Shown here piece by piece: positions 1 to 11,400 of a stretch of 64,000 nt of DNA. The position numbers were made by a program, and so were the translations under genes. Origin of the DNA: Candidatus Sulfotelmatobacter sp. (GTDB taxonomy: Bacteria; Vulcanimicrobiota; Vulcanimicrobiia; Vulcanimicrobiales; Vulcanimicrobiaceae); assembly GCA_035504415.1 (NCBI GenBank), contig DATJRY010000007.1, positions 186,001-250,000 on the forward strand. Reading direction: 5' to 3'. How positions within the stretch are numbered: the stretch's first letter is position 1; each line of letters starts with the position of its first letter. The notes below the pieces were generated by a model. It made no database searches, was not told the origin of the DNA, and saw only the letters and a list, made by a program, of their open reading frames with translations.

Positions 1-2403
1 ACCTTCGCGTACGACTCCGCCGACGTGCTCTCGCAGACGCTGGTCGCCGGCCCGTTCCTCGACAACCCGGACGATCGTCCGTTCGCGATCTACGGTGACA
101 GCTCGCTGCGCTACGACGACGCGCTCTCGACCAACCGCGTCTACGCGCGGCTCGACAGCGGCCGCTCGAGCGCGATGTGGGGGGAGTTCTACGCGCAGGC
201 CGCGCCGGCCACCGCCGTCGGCGGCTACGACATGCTCGTCGAAGGCGCCAACGTCCATGCGCAGGGCAACGTGGTGGGCGGCGGCGGGTTCACCGCGCGC
301 AACGACGTCGCCTACGACCGCCGCGTCGTCGCGCCGACGGGCCTGGCGATCGCCGACGAGCTGCTGCACCCCGACATCGTGGTGGGCAGCGACGTCCTCA
401 CGCTGGTCCACCTCGACCGCCACAGCGGCGCCGTGGTCTCGCAGACGCAGCTCGTGCGCGGCAGCGATTACGAGATCGACTACGCCAGCGGCCTGTTGAC
501 GTTCACCAACATCATCCTCCCGTACGACGACGCCTTCGACCCGCAGATCGTCACCGTGCAATACGAGTACGGCGGCCCCGGCGCGCGCTCGACGATGCTG
601 GGCGGGAACGGTTCGATCAAGCTCGGCCGCACCGGCGGTTTCGAGAGCTGGTACCTCAACGACGCCGACGGGAGCGGCAACCTGACGCTGCTGGGCGAGT
701 CGATCGGCACGACCGCCGGCGCGACGGTGTGGTCGGTCAGCCACGAGCGCTCGAACGGCTTCTTGCCGATCTCGCAGCTGCAGTACGGCACGAGCGGCGA
801 CGCCTACCGCGCCTCGGTCCACACGAAGGACGGACCGCTCACGCTGGCCGTCGACTACGCCGACACGGCGGCCGGCTACGACAACCCGTTCGGCAACTAT
901 ACGGCGCCCGGGTTGGTGTCGCTGAGCGCGAGCGCGACGCTGACGACCAGCCGCATCACCGACCTCGAGCTGAGCTATCGCGGCGCGACGAATCAGTTGC
1001 CGGCGACGAGCACGAGCCAGGCGGTGAACAACAGCGACCGCGCCGCCGAGGCGAAGGTGCGCGTGCACCCCTCGCGGCGCTTCAGCTATCACCTCGGGGT
1101 CACGTCCGCCGCGGCGTCGAGCAACGGCGTGCTCGATCCCAGCGAGCTGCTCGCCGGCGCAGCGACGCCGAACTCACCCGCGACCGCCGCGGGCCCCTCG
1201 TCGCTCCTGCAGCCGCTGCCGGCCCTGGTCGACTATCAGGCGGGATCGGGGCACTCGCTCGACGCCGACTACGGCTTCGATTGGCAGTTCGCTCCTCGCG
1301 CTTCGCTGCTGGTCTCGCGCCTCTCGCCGCTGGGCGGGGCCTCGTTCGATCCGTACGATCCGCCGCAGACGCAGGCCGAGCTCGACCTCGACGTCGGCAG
1401 GGCCGGCAAAGTGTACGTGCGCCAGCTGTGGCAGGCGACGCCGACGGAGAGCCTCGCCGCGACGCAGGCCGTGCAGACCTACGCGGCCGGCGCGAGCAGC
1501 TCGACGAGCCTGGGCTTCGAACAGCAGGTCGGCGCGCAGACGTATCAGTCGGGCTACGCGGTCGACCATACCATCGACGGCACCGACCTGTACGACGCGA
1601 TCGGCGTGCGCAGCCGCATCTTGGCCGGTTCGCACCTGACCGGCGATGCGTTCCTGCAGCTCGGGCAAGAGCTGTACTCGTCGTACGGTCCCGCGCTGGC
1701 CGACTCGTCGCCGTACTTCATGACCGGCGGCCTCGCGCTCGACTACAGCGAGAGCAGCTTCCACGCCACCGGCAAGTTCGAAGCGCGGACCGGTTACGAC
1801 TCGGGCAGCACGCTCGAGCTCGGCGCGACCGGTCCGATCTCGCCGGCGGTCTCGCTGTTCGGCGCCTACACGGCGGCCTTCACCGAAGCGGTCGACGACC
1901 GCGAGGCGCGCATCGGCCTGTCCTACCGGCCCTCGCGCAACGACCGCTACGTCACGTTGGTCGACGTCGACACGCAACAGGGGAACCTGACCAACTACGA
2001 CGCCTACGTCACCAACGTCGCGCAAGTGCAGGAGCTGTACCGCTCGAGCACGCGCACCGAGTGGGCCGCGAGCCTGGCCTACAAGATCGACGGCGACGCG
2101 TACTTTGCGCCGCGCACGTCGATCTACGGCGTGCGCGGCGATCAGCGGATCGGTTCGCGCTTCGACCTCGCTTCCGAGGTCCATTGGAGCGACACCGCGC
2201 CGCTGAGCGGCACCAAGGCGACCGGACTGGTCGTCGAGGGCGGCTATCGCCTGGGCGACTCGCTGCGGGTGGCCGCCGGCTACAACTTCTCGGGTTTCGC
2301 CGATCCGGCGACGTCGGTGAACCCGACGCACCGCGGCGCGTACGTGACGCTCAGCAGCTACGTCGACAACCTCTTCGGCTGGGGCAAGGGAGACCGTCCG
2401 TAA
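1..2403 (+). CDS. Predicted outer-membrane beta-barrel surface protein, 3' part (5' end outside the window)
   Basis: The reading frame is already open at base 1, so the GTG at 25 is not the real start. About 800 residues of the C-terminal part are present. The first ~200 residues contain patterns such as GDSSLRYDD, RVYARLDSG and MWGEFYA, followed by a segment around YEIDYASGLLTF. These patterns are reminiscent of large surface proteins that accompany DUF11-repeat proteins. The remainder alternates short hydrophobic/polar strands rich in Tyr, Ser, Gly and Ala, and ends in a strand-like segment near the C-terminus, which fits an outer-membrane beta-barrel. The stop overlaps the ATG of the next gene in a TAATG, so the two are probably co-translated and may form one export or surface-display system. 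Family assignment is by pattern only; function unknown. Confidence 0.6.
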   Translation, partial: TFAYDSADVLSQTLVAGPFLDNPDDRPFAIYGDSSLRYDDALSTNRVYARLDSGRSSAMWGEFYAQAAPATAVGGYDMLVEGANVHAQGNVVGGGGFTARNDVAYDRRVVAPTGLAIADELLHPDIVVGSDVLTLVHLDRHSGAVVSQTQLVRGSDYEIDYASGLLTFTNIILPYDDAFDPQIVTVQYEYGGPGARSTMLGGNGSIKLGRTGGFESWYLNDADGSGNLTLLGESIGTTAGATVWSVSHERSNGFLPISQLQYGTSGDAYRASVHTKDGPLTLAVDYADTAAGYDNPFGNYTAPGLVSLSASATLTTSRITDLELSYRGATNQLPATSTSQAVNNSDRAAEAKVRVHPSRRFSYHLGVTSAAASSNGVLDPSELLAGAATPNSPATAAGPSSLLQPLPALVDYQAGSGHSLDADYGFDWQFAPRASLLVSRLSPLGGASFDPYDPPQTQAELDLDVGRAGKVYVRQLWQATPTESLAATQAVQTYAAGASSSTSLGFEQQVGAQTYQSGYAVDHTIDGTDLYDAIGVRSRILAGSHLTGDAFLQLGQELYSSYGPALADSSPYFMTGGLALDYSESSFHATGKFEARTGYDSGSTLELGATGPISPAVSLFGAYTAAFTEAVDDREARIGLSYRPSRNDRYVTLVDVDTQQGNLTNYDAYVTNVAQVQELYRSSTRTEWAASLAYKIDGDAYFAPRTSIYGVRGDQRIGSRFDLASEVHWSDTAPLSGTKATGLVVEGGYRLGDSLRVAAGYNFSGFADPATSVNPTHRGAYVTLSSYVDNLFGWGKGDRP

Positions 2404-5400
2404 TGCGCGCGACCCGCTCGCTGTGGCGAACGCTCGGGGCGTTCGCCGCGACTTTCCTCGCCGGAACGGCGCTCGCGTCCGCGCAAGTCCAGGTCAACAA
2501 GCAATTCAACCCGACCAGCGTCGCGCTGGGCGCGACCTCGGTGGTCACCGTCACGCTGCAGAACTCCTCGACGACCTCGGCGGCGACGATCACCGCGTTC
2601 TCGGACGACATCGCGACGATGAACGGCTTCGGCACGCTGCTCACCTCGCCGGCGCCGACGACGACCTGCGCCGGCGGGACGCCGACGATCAGCGGGACCG
2701 CCGTCGTCATGAACGACGGCTCGATCCCGATCGCCCCCAACTCCTCGACGCCCGGCACCTGCACGATCACGTTCTCGGTCCAGGGCAGCGAGATCGGCAA
2801 CGGCTTCAACACGATCCCGGCCGCCAGCGTCACCACCAGCAACGGTTCGCCGACGTCGGACGTCACGCAGACGCTGAGCGTCCAGTCGGCGAACGTCACC
2901 GTCGCGGCGTCGGCCGCGCTCACCGTGCTCAGCGGCAACACGACGACGGTCACCTACACGATCACCAACCCGGCCGCGATCGCGCTGAGCAACACGAGCC
3001 TGGCGATCTCCTCGAACGCGACGACGGCGTACACGATCAGCGGGTACGACGCCGCCAGCACGTGCGGCGGGACGGCGGCGTTGCCGGCACCGAACGGAAC
3101 GACGGGCACGACGACGCTTTCGGGACTCACGATTCCGGCCAGCAGCCATTGTACGGTCGTTCTCGACGTCACCACGAGCGCCGTCGAGACCGTCAACTTC
3201 ACCCTGGCCGCCGACGCGATCAGCGATGCGCAGGCGGCGACCAACGCGACCGGCGTCTCGGCGCAGGCCAAGTTCGTCAACGGCGACCCGAACGTCACCA
3301 AGTCGTTCAACCCGACCTCGGCGCAGCCCGGCGGGACCTCGGTCGTCACGATCAAGATCGCCAACGTCCTCTCGAACCAGAGTCTGACCAGCGCGGCGGA
3401 GTCCGACCCGCTGCCCGGCGGGATGACCGTCGCCTCGACGCCGACCCCGACCTCGAGCGGATGCGGCACGCCCACGCTCGGCGGTCAAGGCACCGGGACG
3501 TTCACGATGAGCGCCGGGACGATCGCGGCGTCCGCGACCTGTACCGTGACCTTCACCGTCGACATCCCGGCGGCCGAGACGGCCGGATCGTACACCAACA
3601 CCATCCCGCTGGCGAACTTCACCAGCTCGACGAGCCTGGGCGGCACGGTCAGCGGTGCGGCCGCGAACGCGACCGCGACGCTGACGGTGACGGCGGCGGG
3701 CGGCAACGTGACCGCGGCCAAGGCGGCGAGTCCGACCTCGGCCGGCATCAACACGCCGGTCAAGATCACGTTGACGTACACGAGCCAGGGCAACGGCGTC
3801 TTCAGCGGCGGCAGCGTCACCGACACGTTCCCGACGACGCCGGTCGTGATGGAAGGGTACGATCCCTCGGCGACCTACAACCCGACGTTCAGCGCCGGAT
3901 GCACCGGCGCCACGACGCCGGCGGTCGGCGGCGGTTGGGCGACCGGCGCGACCTCCATCACGGTGACGGGGATGTCGATTCCCGGCAACGGCACGTGCGT
4001 GGTCACGTTCTACGTGTACTTCCCGAACGTCACCGGCCCCAGCCGCGTCGACGCGAACACCGCCGGTGCGGCGACGTTCACCGGCGCGGACGGCACCGTC
4101 ACGACGGGTACGCCGTCGGCGAACGTCACCGAGCTGCCGACGTTCACGGTCAGCAACTACGTCGCCTCGGCCAGCGGCCTCACGAACCAGCCGCTCGCGG
4201 TTTCCGCGACGGTCAACGTGCCCGCCGGCTACAGCGACACGGACGCGTCGGTCACGATTCCGCTCACGACCGGTAAGGTGCAGCTGGCATCGACCAGCAA
4301 CATCACCTTCACCGGCTGCCCGTCGGGAACCGCGGTCAGCTCGTTCGGAACGAACGACGAGTCGTTCACGGTCACGCTCGGCACCACGATCTCGCAGAAC
4401 TGCACGATCAACTACACCGTCATCGACGAGGGCAGCCTCACCGGCACGTTCACGCCGGGCAACCCGACCTACACCGGGACGGTGACCGGCGGAACGGCAG
4501 TCGCCTCGACCGGTCAGAACAACGTCACGTTCACGGCGCCCTCGCCGATCATCGTCACCAAGTCGTTCTCGCCCAACCAAATCCAGGCCGGCGGTACGTC
4601 GACGGCGGCGATCGGCCTGGTCGTGCCGCAAGCGGGCTCGCTCGCGACCACCGAGGCCGAAGGGGTCGCGTTCACCGACAACCTGCCGACCAACATGAAC
4701 TTCTCGGCGACGCCGAACGTGACGTTCACCAACTGTCAGCAGACGGGACAGCCGGCGCCGAGCTACGTGATCACCGGCTCGTCGATCGCGTTCTCGAACA
4801 TCTCTTTGATCACCGTCGGCACGACCGAGACGACGTGCACGGTCAACTTCAACGTCACCTCGAACGTCGTCGGCGCGCCGCTCAACCAGATCCCCGCCGG
4901 CGCGGTCACCTCGACGGCGGGCGCGGGCGCGACCAACACGACGGTCGCGAAGGCGTCGCTGACGGTCAGCGCGGGTCTGGGCATCGCGAAGACGTTCACC
5001 AGCTCGACGCTGCAGCTGGGCGGGACCGATTACGTCCGCTTCCTGATCACGAACACCGCGACGACCTCGAACCTGAGCGGCGGCAGCCTGGTGGACAACA
5101 TGCCGGCGAGCCTCGTCCTCGCGAGCACCACGGAAGGTCCCTCGCAGGCGGGTGATCCCGCGCTGTGCGGCGGCACGATCAGCGGCGCGGTCGGCTCCAG
5201 CAGCTTCACCCTCAACGGGCTGGCCGTCGCCGGCGAAGTCGGCAGCGTGGCGGGTCAGTGCGTCGCGTACGTGCAGGTCACCACGTCCGCGAGCGCGGTG
5301 CCCGGCACGGTCAGCAACACGATTGCCAGCGGCGGCGTGAACATCGGCGGCTACAGCAACCAGAACAGCGGCAGCGGCTCGGTCACGCTGACCCCGCCGC

Positions 5401-8400
5401 CGAGCCCGACGCTGACCAAAGCGTTCTCGCCGACAGCGATCGCGCCGGGCGCCACCTCGACGCTGACGATCACGATCGCCAACACGGCGAGCGGAGCGGT
5501 GGCGCTCTCGGGGATGGCGCTGACCGACACGCTGCCCGCCGGCGTCACGATCGCGGCGGCGCCCAACGCGGCCACCACCTGCGGCGCGGGCAGCGTCACG
5601 GCGGTCGGAGGCGGCGGTACGGTCGCGCTCGCCGCCGGCAGCGTCGCCGCGGCGGGGACGTGCACGATCACCGTCAGCGTCACCTCGTCGACCAGCGGCA
5701 GCTATACGAACACGATTCCGGTCGGCGCGCTGACGGCGACGCAAGGCGCGACCAACGCCTCCGCGGCCAGCGCGACCCTCGCGGTCGCGCCGCCCGTCAC
5801 CCTCTCCAAGGCGTTCTCGCCGACCTCGATCGCCGCCGGCGCGACCTCGACGCTGACCGTCACCGTCGCGAACACCGCGGCCGGCGCGGTCGCGCTGAGC
5901 GCGATGGCGCTGACCGACGCGCTGCCCAGCGGCGTGACGATCGCGGCGACCCCGAACGCGGCCACGACGTGCGGCACGGGCACGGCAACGGCCCTCGCCG
6001 GCGGATCGACGCTGACGCTCTCGAGCGCCGCGCTCGCTGCCGCGAGCAGCTGCACGATCACGGTCGACGTCACCGGCACGGTGGCGAGCACCTATACGAA
6101 CACGATCCCGGCAGGGAGCGTGACCGACACGCAAAGCGTCACCAACGGCTCGTCCGCGACCGCCAACCTGACGATCACGCCCGCATCGCTGACGATCGGG
6201 AAGGCCTTCGCGCCCGCGTCGATCGTTTCGGGCGGGACCTCGACGCTCACGATCACGCTGCCGAACACCGCCTCGGGTGCGGTGGCGCTCAGCGGGATGA
6301 CGTTGACCGACACGCTGCCGGCGGGCGTGACGATCGCGGCGACGCCGAACGCCGCGACCAGCTGCGGCGCGGGCACCGTCACGGCGGTGGCCGGCGGCGG
6401 CAGCGTCGCGCTGAGCGGCGGCTCGGTAGCGGCCGGCGCGACGTGCACGGTCACCGTGAGCGTGACCGGCACGACGGCGAGCACGTATACGAACACGATT
6501 CCGGCGGCGAGCCTGGCCGACACGCAGAGCGTCTCCAACGGCAACGCCGCGAGCGCCAACCTGACCGTCACGCCGGCGGCGCTCTCGATCGCCAAGGCGT
6601 TCGCGCCGGCGTCGATCGCATCGGGCGGCACCTCGACGCTGACCATCACGATTCCGAACACGGCCGCGGGCGCCGTCGCGCTCAGCGGCATGGCATTGAC
6701 GGACACGTTGCCGACCGGCGTGACGATCGCGTCGGCGCCGAACGCGGCGACGACCTGCGGTGCCGGGACGGTGACCGCGGTGGCGGGCAGCGGCAGCGTC
6801 GCGCTGAGCGGCGGCGCGGTCGCGGCGAACGCGTCGTGCACGATCTCGGTCAGCGTGACCGGGACGGTGGCCAACACGTACACCAACACCATCGCGGCGG
6901 CGAGCCTGACGGACACGCAGAGCGTCTCGAACGGCAACGCCGCGACCGCCAACCTGACGATCACGCCGGCGGCGCTCTCGATCGCGAAGGCGTTCGCGCC
7001 GGCGTCGATCGCGTCGGGCGGCATCTCGACCCTGACGATCACGATCCCCAACACCGCGTCGGGCGCGGTCGCGCTGAGCGGCATGACGTTGACCGATGCG
7101 CTGCCGACCGGCGTCACGGTCGCGGCGACGCCGAACGCGGCGACGACCTGCGGCGCCGGGACGGTGACGGCGGTCGCGGGCAGCGGCAGCGTCGCGCTGA
7201 GCGGCGGGTCGGTCGCGGCGAGTGCGTCGTGCACGATCTCGGTCAGTGTGACCGGGACGGTGGCGAACACGTACACCAACACCATCTCGGCGGCCAGCCT
7301 GACCGACACGCAGAACGTCTCCAACGGCAACGCCGCGAGCGCCAACCTGACCGTCACGCCGGCGGCGCTGGCGATCGCCAAGGCGTTCTCGCCGGCCACG
7401 ATCACGGCGGCCGGCACCTCGACGCTGACGATCACGATCCCGAACACGGCGTCGGGGGCGGTCGCGCTCACCGGCATGGCGCTGAGCGACGCGTTACCGG
7501 CGGGCGTGACGATCGCGGCGACGCCGAACGCGGCGACGACCTGCGGTGCCGGGACGGTGACCGCGGTCGCGGGCAGCGGCAGCGTCGCGCTCAGCGGCGG
7601 CACGCTCGCGGCGAACGCCTCGTGCACGATCACCGTCAACGTGACCGGTACGCTGGCCAACACCTACACCAATACGATCCCGGCCGGCGCGCTGACCGAC
7701 ACGCAGAACGTCTCCAACGGTTCGCCCGCCAGCGCGAACTTGACGATCGCGCTTGCGCCGACGACGCTGGCCAAGGCCTTCTCCCCGACCACGATGGCCT
7801 CGGGCGGCACCTCGACCCTGACGATCACGATCCCCAACACGGCGGCCGGCGCGGTCGCGCTGAGCGCGCTCGCCCTCACCGACACCCTGCCCACCGGCGT
7901 CACGGTAGCGGCGACGCCGAACGCGGCGACCACCTGCGGCTCCGGGACGGTGAGCGCGCTCGCCGGCAGCGGTGTCGTCACGCTGAGCGCCGGCTCGGTC
8001 GCAGCGAACGCCTCGTGCACGATCACCGTGAACGTCACCGCGACGCTCGCCAACACCTACACCAACACGATCCCGGCGGCGGCGCTGACCGACGCGCAGG
8101 GCGTCGGCAACACCACGCCGGCGACCGCGACCCTGACCGTCACGCCGGCCGCGCTGACGGTGGCCAAGGCGTTCGCGCCGGCGTCGATCGCCTCGGGTGC
8201 CACCTCGACCCTGACGATCACGATTCCGAACACCGCCGCGGGTGCGATCGCGCTGAACGGCCTCGCGCTGACCGACGCGCTCCCCGCCGGCGTGACGATC
8301 GCCGCGAGCCCCAATGCGGCGACCACCTGCCCGAGCGGCACGGTCGTCGCGACCGCGGGCGGCAGCAGCGTCGCGCTGAGCGGCGCCGCGCTCGCGGCCA

Positions 8401-11400
8401 ACGCCGGCTGTACCGTGACCGTCAAGGTGACCGGCACCGTCGCGAACACCTACACCAACACGATCCCGACCGGTGCGCTGACGGACGCGCAAAGCGTCTC
8501 GAACGGCGCGCCGGCGACGGCGAACTTGACCATCACGCCGGCGTCGCTGACGATCGCGAAGGCGTTCGCGCCGGCCTCGATCACCGCCGGCGCGACCTCG
8601 ACCCTGACGATCACCATCCCGAACACCGCCTCCGGTGCCGTCGCGCTCAGCGGCGTCACGCTGACCGACGCGCTGCCCAACGGCGTGACGATCGCCGCGA
8701 CGCCGAACGCCGCGACGACCTGCGGCACCGGAACGGTGACCGCGACGGCCGGCGGCACGAGCGTCGCGCTCAACGGCGGCACGCTCGCGGCGGGCGCGAG
8801 CTGCACGATCACCGTCACGGTGACCGGCACGGTCGCGGGCACCTACACCAACACGATCCCGACCGGGGCGCTGGCCGATACGCAGAGCGTTTCGAACGGC
8901 GCGCCGGCCACCGCGAGCCTGACCGTCACGCCGGCCGCGCTGGCGATCGCCAAGGCGTTCGCGCCGGCCAGCATCACCGCCGGCGGCACCTCGACGCTGA
9001 CGATCACGATTCCGAACACGGCGACCGGGGCGATCGCGCTCTCCGGCGTGACGCTGACCGACACGCTGCCCGGCGGCGTGACGATCGCGGCGACGCCGAA
9101 CGCGGCGACGACCTGCCCGAGCGGGACGGTCACCGCGCCGTCCGGCGGCGGCAGCGTCGCGCTCAGCGGCGGTAGCCTCGCGGCCGGTGCGACCTGCACC
9201 GTCACGGTCAACGTGACCGGCACCGTCGCGAACACCTACACGAACACGATTCCGGCCGGCGCGCTCGGCGATACGCAGGGCGTGGCGAACGGCAACCTCG
9301 CGAGCGCGACGCTGACGATCGTGCCGGCCGGTCTGACGGTCGCCAAGGCGTTCGCGCCGTCGACCATCCCCACCGGCTCGACCTCGACGCTGACGATCAC
9401 GATCCCGAACACGGCGCCGGGCGCGATCAACCTGAGCGCGCTCGGGCTGACCGACCCACTGCCCACCGGCGTGACGATCGCGCCGACGCCGAACGCGGCC
9501 ACGACCTGTCCGAGCGGGACGGTCACCGCGACGGCCGGCGGCGGCAGCGTCGCGCTCAGCGGCGCGAGCTTGGCCGCCAACGCGACGTGCACGATCACGG
9601 TCGGCGTCACCGGCCTGGTGGTGAACACCTACACCAACACGATTCCGTCGGGTGCGCTCGGCGATGCGCAGAGCGTCACCAACCCGGCGCCGGCGACCGC
9701 CACGCTCAAGATCCTGCCGAACAACGTCGCGGTCAGCAAGGCGTTCGCGCCCGCGGTGATCCCGGTCGGCGGCAGCGCGACGCTGACGATCACGATCCCC
9801 AACACGGGCACCGGCGCGATCGCGCTGAGCGCGTTGGCGCTGACCGATCCGCTGCCGGCCGGCGTCGTCGTCGCGGCGACGCCGCACGCGTCGACGACGT
9901 GCCCGAGCGGCACCGTTACCGCGGCGGCGGGCGCGAGCAGCGTCGTGCTGGCCGGTGCGACCCTGGCGGCGAACGCGACCTGCGCGATCACCGTCAGCGT
10001 GAGCAGCGCGACGGCCGGCACCTACACGAACACCATCCCGACCGGCGGCTTGACCACCGCGCAGGGCGTGAGCAACGCGAACCCCGCGACGGCGCAGCTG
10101 CAAGTCCTCGCCGCCAGCCTGAGCGTCGTGAAGACCTCGAACCCCGCCGGCGCGAACGTCGGGCCGGGCCAGGTGATCACCTATACGATCGCCGTCACCA
10201 ACAACGGCAGCGTGCCGGAGACCAACGCGACGCTGACCGACACGCTCGCCAACGCGACGCTCGTCACGGGCTCGGTCAAGGTCAACAACGCGGTCGCGGC
10301 CGACGGCGTCGTGACCAGCCATCTGCCGCTGGGCACCATCGCGCCCGGCGCGACCACGACGGTCGTCTACAACGCGACCGTCAGCAGCTCCGCGAGCGCG
10401 GGAACCCAAGTCACCAACGCGGTGACGGTCGGCGGCGACGTGCCGTGCACGGGCGCGGCGTGCACCGCCGCCTCACCGGCGAACATCGTCGAGCTGCCGA
10501 GCATCTCGGTGGTCAAGACGATCGACACGCTGCAGCACGAGGTCGTGCTGCGCGGCCAGACGGTCACCTTCACCATGGTCGTGACGAACAGCGGCTCCGC
10601 GCCCGCGTCGAACGTCGTGCTGACCGATCCGGTCCCGGGCGGCGTCACGCCGATCGCCGGCACGGTGACCTTGAACGGCGCGTCGATCCGCAGCGCGAGC
10701 GTCGTCGGGCAGATCGTCAGCGCCCCCATCGGCACGATCGCCGTCGGCGCGTCGGCCACCGTCACGTTCCAGGCGAAGGTCGAGTCCAACGCGACCGGCA
10801 CGCCGACCAACGTCGTCGAGGTCGGCTCGGCCGGGCTCGCGTCGACGATCCACTCGAACCCGGTCGTCGCGCAGATCGTGCCGTCGACCCTGCAGGTGAC
10901 CAAGACGGCCAGCGCGAGCGTGGTGCGCGTCGGCGACCGCGTCGACTACGTCATCGGGGTCTCGCCCTCGCAAGGCGCCGGCTACGGTGAGACGACCGTC
11001 GTCGACACGCTGCCCGACTACGAGCTGTACGCGCCGGGGACCGCGCGCGTGAACGGCAAGTCGCTCGAGCCGACGGTGCGCGGCCGCACGCTGACCTGGA
11101 AGCTGCCCTCGCTGACGGCGACGGTGACGATCGCGTACGCGACCGTCATTCAGAACGGCGCGCCGCAGAACCAGACGCTGACCAACGAGGTCGAGGTCTC
11201 GGCCGCCGCGCCGGGCGGTGCGCCGCCGGGACGCGGCCACGCCAGCGCGCAGGTCCAGACGATCGGATCGACGCTGGGCAGCTGCTATCCGATCACCGGC
11301 CGCGTGTATCTCGACCGGACCGGGTCGGGACGCTACGAGGACGGCGATCCGGGCCTGGCCGTCGTGCGCATCTTCCTCGACGACGGCGAATCGGTCGTCA

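Noticed and set aside
177-2402. In-frame extension of the giant repeat-protein gene upstream of 2403
   Set aside because: Arg/Gly-rich shadow of the barrel gene in another frame; the ATG at 2403 gives a clean signal peptide and a TAATG junction.
5404-10119. Possible CRISPR-like repeat array
   Set aside because: Unit length 393 bp, fully coding, no unique spacers.
2358-10409. Very long antisense frames across the repeat gene, including 130-codon frames repeating every 393 bp
   Set aside because: They mirror the sense repeats in GC-rich DNA; no ribosome sites and no family-like motifs.
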